From Sporothrix humicola (lineage: Eukaryota; Ascomycota; Sordariomycetes; Ophiostomatales; Ophiostomataceae), in NCBI GenBank assembly GCA_021396245.1, contig WNYE01000072.1:1-64000 (forward strand): a stretch of DNA of 64,000 nucleotides, in the 5' to 3' direction. Positions 53,761-63,356 of the stretch are shown one piece after another. Position 1 is the stretch's first letter, and the number at the start of each line of letters is the position of its first letter. The notes beneath the pieces were generated by a model. The model made no database searches. It saw nothing but the letters and a program-made list of their open reading frames with translations, and was not told the DNA's origin. Position numbers and translations under genes: made by a program.

Positions 53761-53930
53761 GGAGTCGACACCGCCGGAGGCGGTATTAGTGCGCCGCAGG
53801 CCATAGAAGCGCCGCAGGCCATAGCATCGCCGAAGGCGATGTGAACAGAACTACGTTCACTACTACACTCCGCCTCCGGGTGGGTGGGCGGGGAGGTGGA
53901 GGAACTCATACCCAGAACGAAGGCATTTTA
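53761..53930 (+). repeat. Triloop-hairpin element, copy 6 (after Zn2Cys6 stop)
   Basis: ACCGCC-GGA-GGCGGT, GCGCCGCAGGC twice, and TCGCC-GAA-GGCGA come first. The stem CTCCGCCTCC/GGAGGTGGAG then encloses a perfect GGGTGGGTGGGCGGGG at 53878-53893, and the copy ends CTCATACCCAGAACGAAGGC. It is in gene sense. Confidence 0.88.
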
Positions 53931-54603
53931 CAGAGGAGGGAAGAGGAGAGGAGTTGAGGAGAGACAAACTAGAAAGAGATGATGAGAGACAATATGATGA
54001 CAACAACCGAAAGAAATCAAAATGACAGTAACAGACAAAAACTAAATAATGATAGGAGTAATGACAGAGGAAAGGACAGGGAAAACGGGACAATATTAGC
54101 GACAATACCAAGGCGTTTAATCAAAAGAATCAAAAGAATAAAGGGAGGGGAATCATGGTCGATAGGAAATGAAAACAATCAAAGATGGCTAGAGTTAAGC
54201 CATGGGTGTCCCACAAAACGACAGGACAATCTACATGGTGGTGAATTAGATTATCTAAATATGACATGTATGTAGAACTCTTTAAATTCAAACTATTCAA
54301 TCTATTAGATAGAGAAGGAGAGTAGATGATGAAAATAGCAACCTGGAGAACGACGACCCTTACAACAATCTTCACTATGACAGACAGTCATGACAGAGAT
54401 GCCAGCGATGGGATAACCAAGACGTCAATCTATGAAAACAAATCAAAGCCAAGTAAATCGCATTTTATTAGAGCCCAAGGGAGTCAGAAGACTCAACCAT
54501 CTCATGGACCTTATATCATCCAAACAAACGTGTAAATTCACTATGCAATCTATGTCTATGTACTCTCTCTTTATTTCTCATTTTATTTTGCTCGTCTACC
54601 CCC
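53931..54603. other. Convergent intergenic, nothing recognised
   Basis: Purine-rich, A-biased sequence between the regulator and the dehydratase gene; no supported feature. Confidence 0.5.
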
Positions 54604-55992
54604 CTACAACTCACCGCCCGTGGGCTGGGCACTGATCTCGAGGCCAATGTCGCTCTGCCAGAACTTGCCGTTGGGGTAGGTGTACTTCTCCAAAGCCTCG
54701 TCGGTGTAGCCGGTGGAGTAGCCCGGTGCGAGGGGCGTGACGTAGTGGGCATTGACAATCTTGGAGGGGTGGCGCAGGTTCTCGCGGTGGCTGTCGGCAT
54801 TTTCGAGCATGGACTTGCGGGCGCTGACGGCGACGTAGTCGATGGTGCTGAGGTGCGACGTCAGCTCGGTGAGGCCCATGGCACCATTATGGGGAATGCA
54901 CGGGACGTCAAACTTGTAGGCCATGAGCATGACGGCGAGGCACTCGTTGACGGACCCCAAACGGACAGCATCGATCTGGCAGACGTCGGTGGCCTCGGCC
55001 TGCAGCAGCTGCTTGAACGTGATGCGGTTCTGGGCGGCCTCGCCGGTGGCCACGCCGACGCCGTACGGCTTGAGCGCTTTGCGGATGGCGGCGTGGCCCA
55101 GCACATCGTCCGGGTTGGTGGGCTCCTCAATAAAGACGGGCTTGAACTCGACCAGCTGCTTCATGTACTCGATGGCCTCGGGCACGCTCCACACCTGGTT
55201 GGCGTCGATCATGATCTGGTAGCCCTTGTCGTAGCCCAGCACGTCGCGGACGGCTTTGAGCTTGGTGCGGTCCGCCTCGACGCTCGTGCCGACCTTGAAC
55301 TTGAAGACGGTGTAGCCCTCGTCGATTGTCTCTTGGAGCACCTCCTTCATGCGGTCGCCCGTAAACGCCATCCAGCCGGGCGACGTCGTGTACGCCGGGA
55401 CGGCCGTGTTGGCCAGCGCCTCGGCGATTCGGTCCTCCTTGCCGACCTGTGTTTTCTTCAAGATCTCGACAGACTCCTCCGGCGTGATCACGTCCGTAAT
55501 GTACCGAAAGTCGATGCACTGCACGAGCTCCTCGGGCGTCATGTCGCAGACGATCCGCCAGACTGGTTTCTCCAAGATTTTGCCCCAGAGATCCCACACC
55601 GCGTTGAGCACGCCCGCCACCGCCAAATGCGTCACGCTCTTCTCCGGCCCAATCCACCGGTACTGGCTGTCCGCCACCATGTAACGCCACGTCTTGCCCA
55701 TGTTGCGCGTCAGCTCGTGCATCGTCTTGCCGACCACGCGCTTCGCAAAGATCTGGAGGGCCATGCAGATGAGCTCGCTGCCCCGGCCATTCGAGAAGGC
55801 GATGCCCTCGCCGACGAGCTCGCCGCCGACATTTGTCTCGAGGCGCACGTACGGGTGCGAGCCGTTGGTGCCCACGTGCATCGCGTCCGAGCCGACACCG
55901 TCAAGCGACGTCGGGAAGCGGATGTCCGTCACCGTGAAGCCGGTGATTGTGACGTCGTTGACCGACACGCTGGGAGGAGAGACGGAGCCCAT
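54604..55992 (-). CDS. lgd1: L-galactonate dehydratase (enolase superfamily)
   Basis: 462 aa, ATG at 55992-55990. It has the mandelate-racemase-like enolase-superfamily layout: an N-terminal capping domain, then barrel motifs VFKFKVG (KxK acid/base), MIDANQVW, FIEEPTNPDD and GVGVATGE (metal ligands D, E, E), and CIPHNGAMGL with the catalytic His. The N-terminus (VTDIRFPTSLDGVGSDAMH) is typical of fungal L-galactonate dehydratases LGD1/GaaB and of the related L-fuconate dehydratases. It converts L-galactonate to L-threo-3-deoxy-hexulosonate, step two of fungal D-galacturonate catabolism. The partner aldolase lies 1.5 kb away, divergently. No intron is seen. Confidence 0.9.
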   Translation of the reverse strand: MGSVSPPSVSVNDVTITGFTVTDIRFPTSLDGVGSDAMHVGTNGSHPYVRLETNVGGELVGEGIAFSNGRGSELICMALQIFAKRVVGKTMHELTRNMGKTWRYMVADSQYRWIGPEKSVTHLAVAGVLNAVWDLWGKILEKPVWRIVCDMTPEELVQCIDFRYITDVITPEESVEILKKTQVGKEDRIAEALANTAVPAYTTSPGWMAFTGDRMKEVLQETIDEGYTVFKFKVGTSVEADRTKLKAVRDVLGYDKGYQIMIDANQVWSVPEAIEYMKQLVEFKPVFIEEPTNPDDVLGHAAIRKALKPYGVGVATGEAAQNRITFKQLLQAEATDVCQIDAVRLGSVNECLAVMLMAYKFDVPCIPHNGAMGLTELTSHLSTIDYVAVSARKSMLENADSHRENLRHPSKIVNAHYVTPLAPGYSTGYTDEALEKYTYPNGKFWQSDIGLEISAQPTGGEL

Positions 55993-57467
55993 GTTGTGAG
56001 GGGTGTGATAAAGGAAGGGTAGTGTTGTTGGAGGTTGTTGTTGGTCTGTGTTGAGAACAGCTTAATCAAAGATGTTTATGAATATTGAAATAAATAATCA
56101 AAACGAAGGAGATAAGAACAGAAGAGCACGAGAACAACTGACGGCAAGGCGGACGGCAGAAGAGGAAAGTATGGACATAAAAGGAAAGAGAAGATAAAGT
56201 TAAGAAGGAATACAATAAAGATGTACTCTCTACTGGACCAAACATAGCTACTCCAGACTACTTACACTACTTGACACTACTCCAAGCACACTTGGGCCCC
56301 CGTCTCGGAGCCTCTCACTCTCTACTCTCTTCCTTTGTCCATCCACCTCCGTCCCTGCGACTCCGCTCTGCGACCACGGAGACTGCGGAGAAAAGAGGGC
56401 CGACAGAAGATAAAAGAAAAATATTGGGGAGGGGGAAGGTAGGGGAAGGCGGAGGCAACTTTGACTTATTTTCCAATGATACTCCGCTTTTCTTTTCTCG
56501 ACAAAAAGAAATCTCGTGGTCCCCCACAGATCAGAAAGACTGATCACACTGGATCACTTCGTCAGACTTCATGGGGATGAGATGCCCACAATACATTGTA
56601 GCTTCTTGGAGAGGCTCCACAGTGTAGCTCCAACACGCCAGCGACTCACTAACCGCATGCCGTTGTCGAGTCGTCTTATGGTTGACCGGGGTATTTCCAA
56701 GTCGATCTGCTTTTTTAAAGGGATCCTCATGCATAAAGCAACCACCAGCGCGCCGCCCATCCCCATGCCGCCTACCCGCGCACAGAGTCTCCACTTTTAA
56801 ACGTCTTTTTTTTCTCTTTTTGTTTTCTCTCAACACCGTCGTCTGCCGCCTACACGCGACGGCTACGCTGGGCTGCAGACTAACACCGCTAGCAGGGATG
56901 CGGATGCGCCATGGCGCCGCACCCCGGACGTGTCTTTCTGAAGACGAAAAAACATGACATGAAGAGGAACTCTCTGTCAACAACGCGCATTGATTGCATG
57001 CATTTTGGGGTCACGCGTCAGGAGTGTGGGGGATAGTCGAGGACAGAGAGAAGGTGTGACAAAAGAAAATAGAAAACAATAAACGTAAGATACGATCAAA
57101 GAATGTCCTCCGACGACGGCGCGAGATGCGGAGGCAAACATGGAAAGATGCCGAGACAGTTGAAGGGGAAACTGAGGATGAACTAGTAAACAACAGACTA
57201 GACGATTGCGAGATGGAAGAGGAGACAGGAAGAGGAGACAGGAAGAGGGGACAGAGGAGACAGAAAGAGGAGCTCCGCTGATGACATCGTCTCCAATAGA
57301 AAAAAAGCCTATCCTATGAAAGACTGTCGGTAGTTAATATTCTACAGGTACATCTGCAGCATCTGTACATAATCACATAGCAAGAGCATCCCTGGACATC
57401 ACGACATCATCACTTTCCTAGATCATCACAACACACCTATCGTCCTCCTTTGTCGCCTCACCCCACA
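55993..57467. promoter_or_regulatory. Divergent promoter region of dehydratase and aldolase genes
   Basis: 1.5 kb shared upstream region, no gene recognised. A 13-bp direct repeat (GGAAGAGGAGACA-like, three degenerate copies) lies at about 57,216-57,262. Co-regulation is inferred from the divergent arrangement. Confidence 0.45.
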
Positions 57468-58478
57468 ATGGCCCGCACGCTCGTACCGGGCATCTACGCC
57501 CCGACCCAGACGTTCTACGACACCGCCGCCGCAACAACGCCCGACAAGCCCGCGCCACTGGATGCCGCCACCATTGCCAAGCATGCCGTCCGGCTCGCAA
57601 AGGCCGGCTGCACGGGTCTGGTGTGCAACGGCTCGAACGGCGAGGCCGCTCTCCTCGAGCCGGAAGAGCGCAAGGCCGTCGTGAAGATTACACGGGACGC
57701 CCTGGACGCCGCTGGTTTTGACGCCATTCCCATCATCGCCGGCACGGCCGCCATTAGCGTGGCCGCCACCATTGCCCTCATCAAAGACGCAGCCGACGCC
57801 GGCGCCGACGCCGTCCTGGTACTCTCGCCGACGGTCGTCAACGGTGGTGTCGGCATGGGTCCGGGCAGTGCGGGCGTCGAGCGCTTTTTTGAGATGGTGG
57901 CCTCGGCCAGCCCGGTGCCCGTCATCCTCTACAACTTTCCGGGCGCCGCCGCCGGGTTCGACCTGGACTCGGACGCCATTTTGAGGTTGGCCGCGCACCC
58001 CAACATTGTCGGCACGAAGTTTACCTGCGGCAGTGTCGGCAAGATGGCGCGGGTGATCAACAGTGTGCCCACCCTGTCAGAGGTTACGGACACGCAGCCG
58101 TCGACGACCTCGACGGACGCCTTCTTCGCTTTTGCCGGCATCGCCGACTTCATCCTCCCCACCGTCGTCGTCGGCGGAACGGGCGCCATTGTCGGCGCCG
58201 CCAACATCTTCCCGCGTGCCTGCGTCGAGGTGTACAACCTGGCGGTCAAGGGCGATCTGGCGGCAGCTCGCAAGGCCCAACAGGCGCTCGCCCAAGCCGA
58301 CTGGGCTCTGACAAAACGTGCCGTGCCCGGCTTCAAGGCCGTCCTCGACCACTACTTTGGCTACGGTGGTGCACCGCGGCTGCCCATTGTACCGATCTCT
58401 CAAGAAGGCGCACAGGAGCTGGTCGGCGAGATTGCCGACTATATGAAGTACGAGGCGTCGTTGCCGGATGTGAAGTGA
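57468..58478 (+). CDS. lga1: L-threo-3-deoxy-hexulosonate aldolase (DHDPS/NAL family)
   Basis: 336 aa from ATG 57468 (MARTLVPGIYAP). It is a TIM-barrel protein of the dihydrodipicolinate synthase family. The GSNGEAALLEPEER loop corresponds to the GTTGE motif, a catalytic Tyr lies in ILYNFPGA, and the Schiff-base Lys lies in NIVGTKFTCG. The length and the GYGGAPRLP segment match fungal LGA1/GaaC. It cleaves L-threo-3-deoxy-hexulosonate into pyruvate and L-glyceraldehyde. Being divergent from the L-galactonate dehydratase gene supports the pathway assignment. Other DHDPS-family aldolase functions are possible but less likely in this context. Confidence 0.88.
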   Translation: MARTLVPGIYAPTQTFYDTAAATTPDKPAPLDAATIAKHAVRLAKAGCTGLVCNGSNGEAALLEPEERKAVVKITRDALDAAGFDAIPIIAGTAAISVAATIALIKDAADAGADAVLVLSPTVVNGGVGMGPGSAGVERFFEMVASASPVPVILYNFPGAAAGFDLDSDAILRLAAHPNIVGTKFTCGSVGKMARVINSVPTLSEVTDTQPSTTSTDAFFAFAGIADFILPTVVVGGTGAIVGAANIFPRACVEVYNLAVKGDLAAARKAQQALAQADWALTKRAVPGFKAVLDHYFGYGGAPRLPIVPISQEGAQELVGEIADYMKYEASLPDVK

Positions 58479-58490
58479 GGAGGAGATGAG

Positions 58491-58531
58491 CTCGACCGAA
58501 GGGAGAACAAAATCGACCGGAGGGAGGACAA
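58491..58531 (+). repeat. Mini-repeat pair after aldolase stop
   Basis: CTCGACCGAAGGGAGAACAA and ATCGACCGGAGGGAGGACAA lie side by side starting 12 bp after the stop. They are built like the GCGAGCGAAGCGAGGACAAA units. Confidence 0.6.
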
Positions 58532-59413
58532 GACGAACAAAAAGGTGGTAGACTACGGAAGACACGAAATAGATATTGCCTAATAGCTAAATAGATATCC
58601 TTTACAATCTACATCCATTGACGATATCCTCCGAAAGGAGTCGGCGATTCGAGACTGGTATGCACGCTTCGGTGATTTAACCTTGTTTACTCCCGTTCAC
58701 TCTCGTTTATTTCTTTATTGAAAGATAACTCTATTTCGTTCATGTCACTCTCGCCCGGTAAGGCACATATTTTATACTTTCCTTGTCGTGGATATCCCGC
58801 CCCTCCAACCACTTCCTCAAATGCCGAGACAGGACACCCCCAACGAATAGATTAGTCCCTCGCTCCCGCTGATTTACCCGACGTCCACCACCACATACCA
58901 CCTGTACCTGCATGAGCCTAATTCGACAGAGTGTCAGCCAATCTGGGTGTCGGACGTCGGACAACATCGGACAACAGGCTGCACGCTGAAGAGACGACAG
59001 ATGCGATTGATTAGATTATCTCGGTGGGTCTTGCTCCAGTACATCCTCACACCGACATGACTCTGTCTCTCGACGTTCGCTGTCTTTGATCCGACTCTGT
59101 GTTCTTTTATTCTTTTTATTCTTATTCACTCCCTTTGGTTAAAACTCAATGTCCGGCCTCTTTGGATAATCTCCAGCAGTTCTTGGCTGGATATAACGTA
59201 CGGGATACCATGCAGGTACTCAGTGCGTCTTCTATTTAAAGATGAGGAGAGGAGATGAAAGACAGCGACTGCCGGGAGGTATAAACTCCTCAAATCTGCT
59301 CACAACCTGCTCATCCTGCTCATTCCCCTCACAAGTTGCTCAATCTCTCTCATCACACGAAACTTTCTACCACACAACACAGACACCAGATAAATATCTA
59401 CCAGCTACGTACC
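58532..59413. other. Intergenic and cupredoxin promoter
   Basis: No gene recognised. CTATTTAAAG at ~59231 is a TATA-like box about 180 bp before the ATG. Confidence 0.5.
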
Positions 59414-60199
59414 ATGAAGCTCTCCCAGCTCCTCTTCGCCGCCGCCGCCTCGGCCGCTACCTTCAAGGTCGACGTCGGCCAGGGCGGCCTGACGTTTACG
59501 CCCGACTCGGTCACCGCCGCCAAGGGCGACATTGTCGAGTTTCATTTCGTTGGTGGCGTGCACGACGCCGTCAAGGGCGACTTTGACAAGCCGTGCACGC
59601 CGTCCGCGGGGGGCTGGGCGTCGACCACGGAGACCGGGTCGGCCACGAATGTGAGTAGACTGAGACCGCGAAGCGGTCGAAGGAGATGGGAGTCTGTCGA
59701 CGAAGTCGACACCGCCGGGGGCCATGTTAGTCGCCGAAGGCGATAGAAGACGGCGAAGCCGTCCATACTCTTCTTTCCCCCACTACTCCGCCTCCATGGA
59801 GGTGGAGGATCACATACCAAGCCGAAGGCATTTTGATGAAGGAAGAAGAAGTGACGAGAAACACAGAAGAAGGAGATGGCGATGATGATGATGACGATGA
59901 TGATAAAGATGAAGAAGAAGAGAAGAGAACAAGACCGCTCCGCAGTCTACTACTACGCACCGTTAAATTTTTGCTAATGCTACGCACCCTAGAAAAACAT
60001 CTTCCGCGTCACCGTCAACGACACCGAGCCGGCCTACTACTACTGCTCCGTCGGCGCGCACTGCGCCAACGGGATGGTCGCCGCCATCAACCCCGCCGCC
60101 GACAAGACCGTGGCTGCCTACCGGACCGCCAGCAAGGGCGCCAAGTCGGTGCGGCCGGTGGGCGCGCCGTTTGGCGGCGAGATGACGACGTCTGCCTAA
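59414..60199 (+). CDS. Secreted cupredoxin (blue-copper/plastocyanin-like) protein
   Basis: Exons 59414-59650 and 59993-60199 (147 aa). The GTGAGT donor, TTGCTAATG branch and CCCTAG acceptor keep phase 0. The N-terminal MKLSQLLFAAAASAATF is a short signal peptide. Type 1 copper ligands are recognisable: His in GGVHDAV, then Cys, His and Met in YYYCSVGAHCANGM. The DFDKPCTPSAGG block is typical of fungal extracellular cupredoxin-like proteins. The C-terminal Ser/Thr-rich GPI region found in many relatives is absent, so the protein is probably soluble and secreted or wall-associated. Copper storage or redox role is unproven. Two dispersed-repeat copies affect this gene, one in the intron and one directly after TAA. 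Confidence 0.82.
59662..59836 (+). repeat. Triloop-hairpin element, copy 7 (cupredoxin intron, sense)
   Basis: GACCGC-GAA-GCGGTC, GTCGAC-GAA-GTCGAC, GTCGCCGAAGGCGAT and GACGGC-GAA-GCCGTC come first. The hairpin CCGCCTCCATGGAGGTGG has lost the G-rich loop. The copy ends ATACCAAGCCGAAGGCATTT. Confidence 0.88.
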
Positions 60200-60326
60200 G
60201 GAGTCGACGCAGTCGACGACTGTCGAAAGAAGAGGTGACGCAGTCGCCTCTACCACTACCACGCTTCCTTTCGCCTCCGGGTGGGCGGGGAGGCGGAGGA
60301 CAGTATCCCAAACGAAGTCATTTTGG
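60200..60326 (+). repeat. Triloop-hairpin element, copy 8 (abuts cupredoxin stop)
   Basis: Starts at the base after TAA with GTCGAC-GCA-GTCGAC, then GAGGTGACGCAGTCGCCTC. The G-rich hairpin GCCTCCGGGTGGGCGGGGAG has one G-tract fewer, and the tail is AAACGAAGTCATTTTGG. Confidence 0.82.
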
Positions 60327-63300
60327 AGGACAGGGGAGAAGTGTAGATGACATGAGAGGAGGATTGAAACGATCAGACAAGAAACGGAAAGGGGAAAGTG
60401 ACTCGAGTTCATGTATATAAATATTGGTAGATGAATGTGTAGACAAAATCAAAAGTACGATTGAAGGATACCAGTTGAAGGACGAATGTACTGATTCTGA
60501 CTTGTTTCGAAGGTATACCAAACTGTGGTCAAATGTCGACTATCGGCAGATTTAAACTTAACACGGGCACTTGCACGGGAGTCGCGCCTTCTCGAGGTAG
60601 GGTCTTGCGTCAATGACATGATCAAGATGGAAGGAGGTGGCTGGTTTTGTGGATGCTCTTTCCTGATGTGCTCCCAGATTGTGTAAGTCGTGAGTTGCCT
60701 CTTTGGGAAACTGCAACCACATTCCGGACCTCCTTCAGACTTACTCTTCCATTGTGTTTAAATTGAACAGGAATCAATGGCAGGGGGCCAAATATAAAAG
60801 TGAAGGAGAATAAAGATTAAAAAGAAAGCTCACTTTACATTGAAATTCAGTCTTGACTAGACTTGACTTTTCATGTAAATTTGTGAATTCACTTTGGCTT
60901 AAATATTTGAACATAAAATCGTAAAAGTAAACAAAATATTTCGCAAAAATAAAAAAAAATAGTAATGAAAGTTTAACAATACTTATGGAATAATTCAGAA
61001 AAATAAACTAAAACATACAAAGAGAACTACATTTTGTATATTATTTTATTTGTATCGTTTGCGTGGTCCAGCTGAGGTTGTCATGTTCAGCGATCACTCT
61101 CACACTGTCGTGATTGCCCGATTTGGCCTAGCCTGGATCTTACACCTCGATTCTGCTGCTTTCGCTCACCGCCTTCTATCCATTGACGAAGCGCGTCTTC
61201 CCCTCCTTGGCAACATTGCACAACACTCTTCAATCAACATTTGGACAGAGAGAACAAGAACACGACATACCGTCCCCCAGATCCGAAACACTTCTCGCAA
61301 TGATTGATCAAAGGAAGACCATTTGGACGTGCACGGCAGCATGGACGACATAGCTCAGATTTGGACACGCTCGCCACGATGAAAACAATCACGAAGCGAA
61401 GATGAGCAACAGGGTCCGCATCTCCGACAACCTGCACCAGAAGACATACGACCGAACCTTGACTATTTGCCCGTGACCCTCTTTACACTTTTGCCGTCGC
61501 GGCTACAACTACCACATACGATCCGAACTCCGTCCTTCACGATCTCCGACACGCTTTCCCACCTACAGTGGCCTTTCCACAAAACGTTGCTTTACTCTTG
61601 ACCCCAAAATACAAGCCGAAGATGGAGAGAACCGGCTTGCTGCCATGGCCGCTCAACATGGCAACATGGGGTACTTTGGCGCCGTTGCGCCCCGGATCGA
61701 CACCGAAGCCTACACCCAATTCGACGCCGACCAATGTCCTTCCACACGTGCGCAGAAACGAAGCAGCTGGCTTTACGTTTTGATAAGGATGACAACCTTT
61801 CCAAAGGGCCAGCACAAAATACACTGGCGGCGCTCCCTTGGGAGCACGGGACACGACCCGACCTAGCAGACGGATGCATCAACAAGCAACAATGAGAGGA
61901 GACTACGCAAGGGACTGGAAAAGGATACAGCGGGACAGACACAGCACCCGTCAAAACTCAGCGATGGACTGCCGTTTTGGACACCGGCTGTGGTGACACA
62001 ATGGGCCCTGGTGGAGAGGCGTACTCTCTACGGCTGTGGGCAGACAAGTTGGCAACGACAGCTTTGTGTGTGCCCAAGTTGTCTGAAGAGAAGTGGCAAG
62101 TACCGTATCGTAAATGTGACCTGTAAACTGTAAATAAAACTGTAAACAACTCCTTTTCGTAGAGGCAAATGTGTGAGCTTCTAGAAAGATGAGGAAGGAG
62201 TCCTTTGGGAAGATGAACATCCTAAAGTCCGTGGATATCACTGGTGGATGAGCATGAATAAGTCGTTGTCGACTTTGGCATGTCTAGAGTGGAAGCGTGT
62301 AAGTTGTTTCTTTTCTGTTTGGGAAGTGTTACTGTATCAGGCACTTGTTGTATTCGACTTTGTTATTTCATATTTGCTATTAATTGAGTGCGCAGTCTGT
62401 AGTCTGGTTTTGTTCCCCTGGCCGGCCCGGATGCCGGGTGTTGAATGCTCGAAGTATCCTGGAGCGCCAAAGGTACGGAGAGCCTCGAGGCTAGTTGTGA
62501 CACTGCATGAGATGGGCCCTCAATACTACTTATACAGGTACGCCATTGTGTTTACATCTAGAACACAATGTAAATGTTGTAGAATGCTTTAATTTATGCT
62601 CACCATGATAGATATCGATTGCTTTCAAAACACGACAAGAGGTTTGCTTTGATTTGAATCTCGATTTTCAGAGTATCTTTTGAATGTTCTCCGGTCGAGG
62701 TATTTTAGACTCGACTCTGTTAGTCTGGCTGAACCAATAGCTCAGAGCTAAATGAATCATGATTTTGAGGCGTGAATCCTCCACGAAATTCTCCGCATTT
62801 TTTCGTTTGTCTATTCTGGAGAAATGAATCGAATTGTAGGCACAACCACACCAACTTTTCCTCAACGGATGCTCGGAGTATCCTGTCACCCGTTACGCCG
62901 TGCATCTTTGTGCAAGTGTCGAACTTGTAACCCCACATTCAGGGCATTGGATGTTCTTTTCCAACGCCCAGAATTGTTGGAGAACCACCACAAAACACTA
63001 GATGGAACAAGACGCGCCAGACACAACTTCCCCAACGGCCCAAAGCAGTTTAGTGGGATACTCACATGGCTATTGATAGCCGTTTTTGTGCCTCACACAG
63101 CCGTCGAGGTCCGGACGAGATGGAGGGGACGAGGTGAACATTGTGCGGGGAGGGCTTCTTAAGAGGAAAGGGGATATATATGGCGGGGTGGACGTGATGT
63201 AAATAAAAGTGAAAGAAAGAAAACAAAACAAAACTACGGTCACATCACGACATCACGATCCTACCACATCCCATCACGACACATCACGACACATCACGAC

Positions 63301-63356
63301 TACGACGTCCTCATCACCCATAAACTAAATTACCTGCTACGCACCCTCCCCCCAAA
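60327..63356. other. 3-kb gene-poor region, partly AT-rich, possible decayed coding remnant
   Basis: 60,800-61,040 is strongly AT-rich. Around 61,520-61,866 one plus-strand frame of about 100 codons (…RCFTLDPKIQAEDGENRLAA...) has coding-like composition but no start or recognisable domain. Elsewhere frames are short. Three similar CATCACGACA words lie at 63,241-63,300 in the leader of the SDR gene. Confidence 0.4.

Noticed and set aside
53746..53935. GTGAGT at the end of the Zn2Cys6 gene plus TTTTACAG after the repeat, suggesting the repeat is a last intron and the protein continues.
   Set aside because: The sequence after 53935 encodes only low-complexity charged residues with no family similarity, and other post-stop copies have no donor at the stop.
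18682..60326. Hairpins directly after stop codons acting as readthrough signals.
   Set aside because: At least two genes (qa-1S with TGA-TGA, and the Zn2Cys6 gene with TGA-GTG-GGT-TGA) have a second in-frame stop at once, so extension would be trivial.
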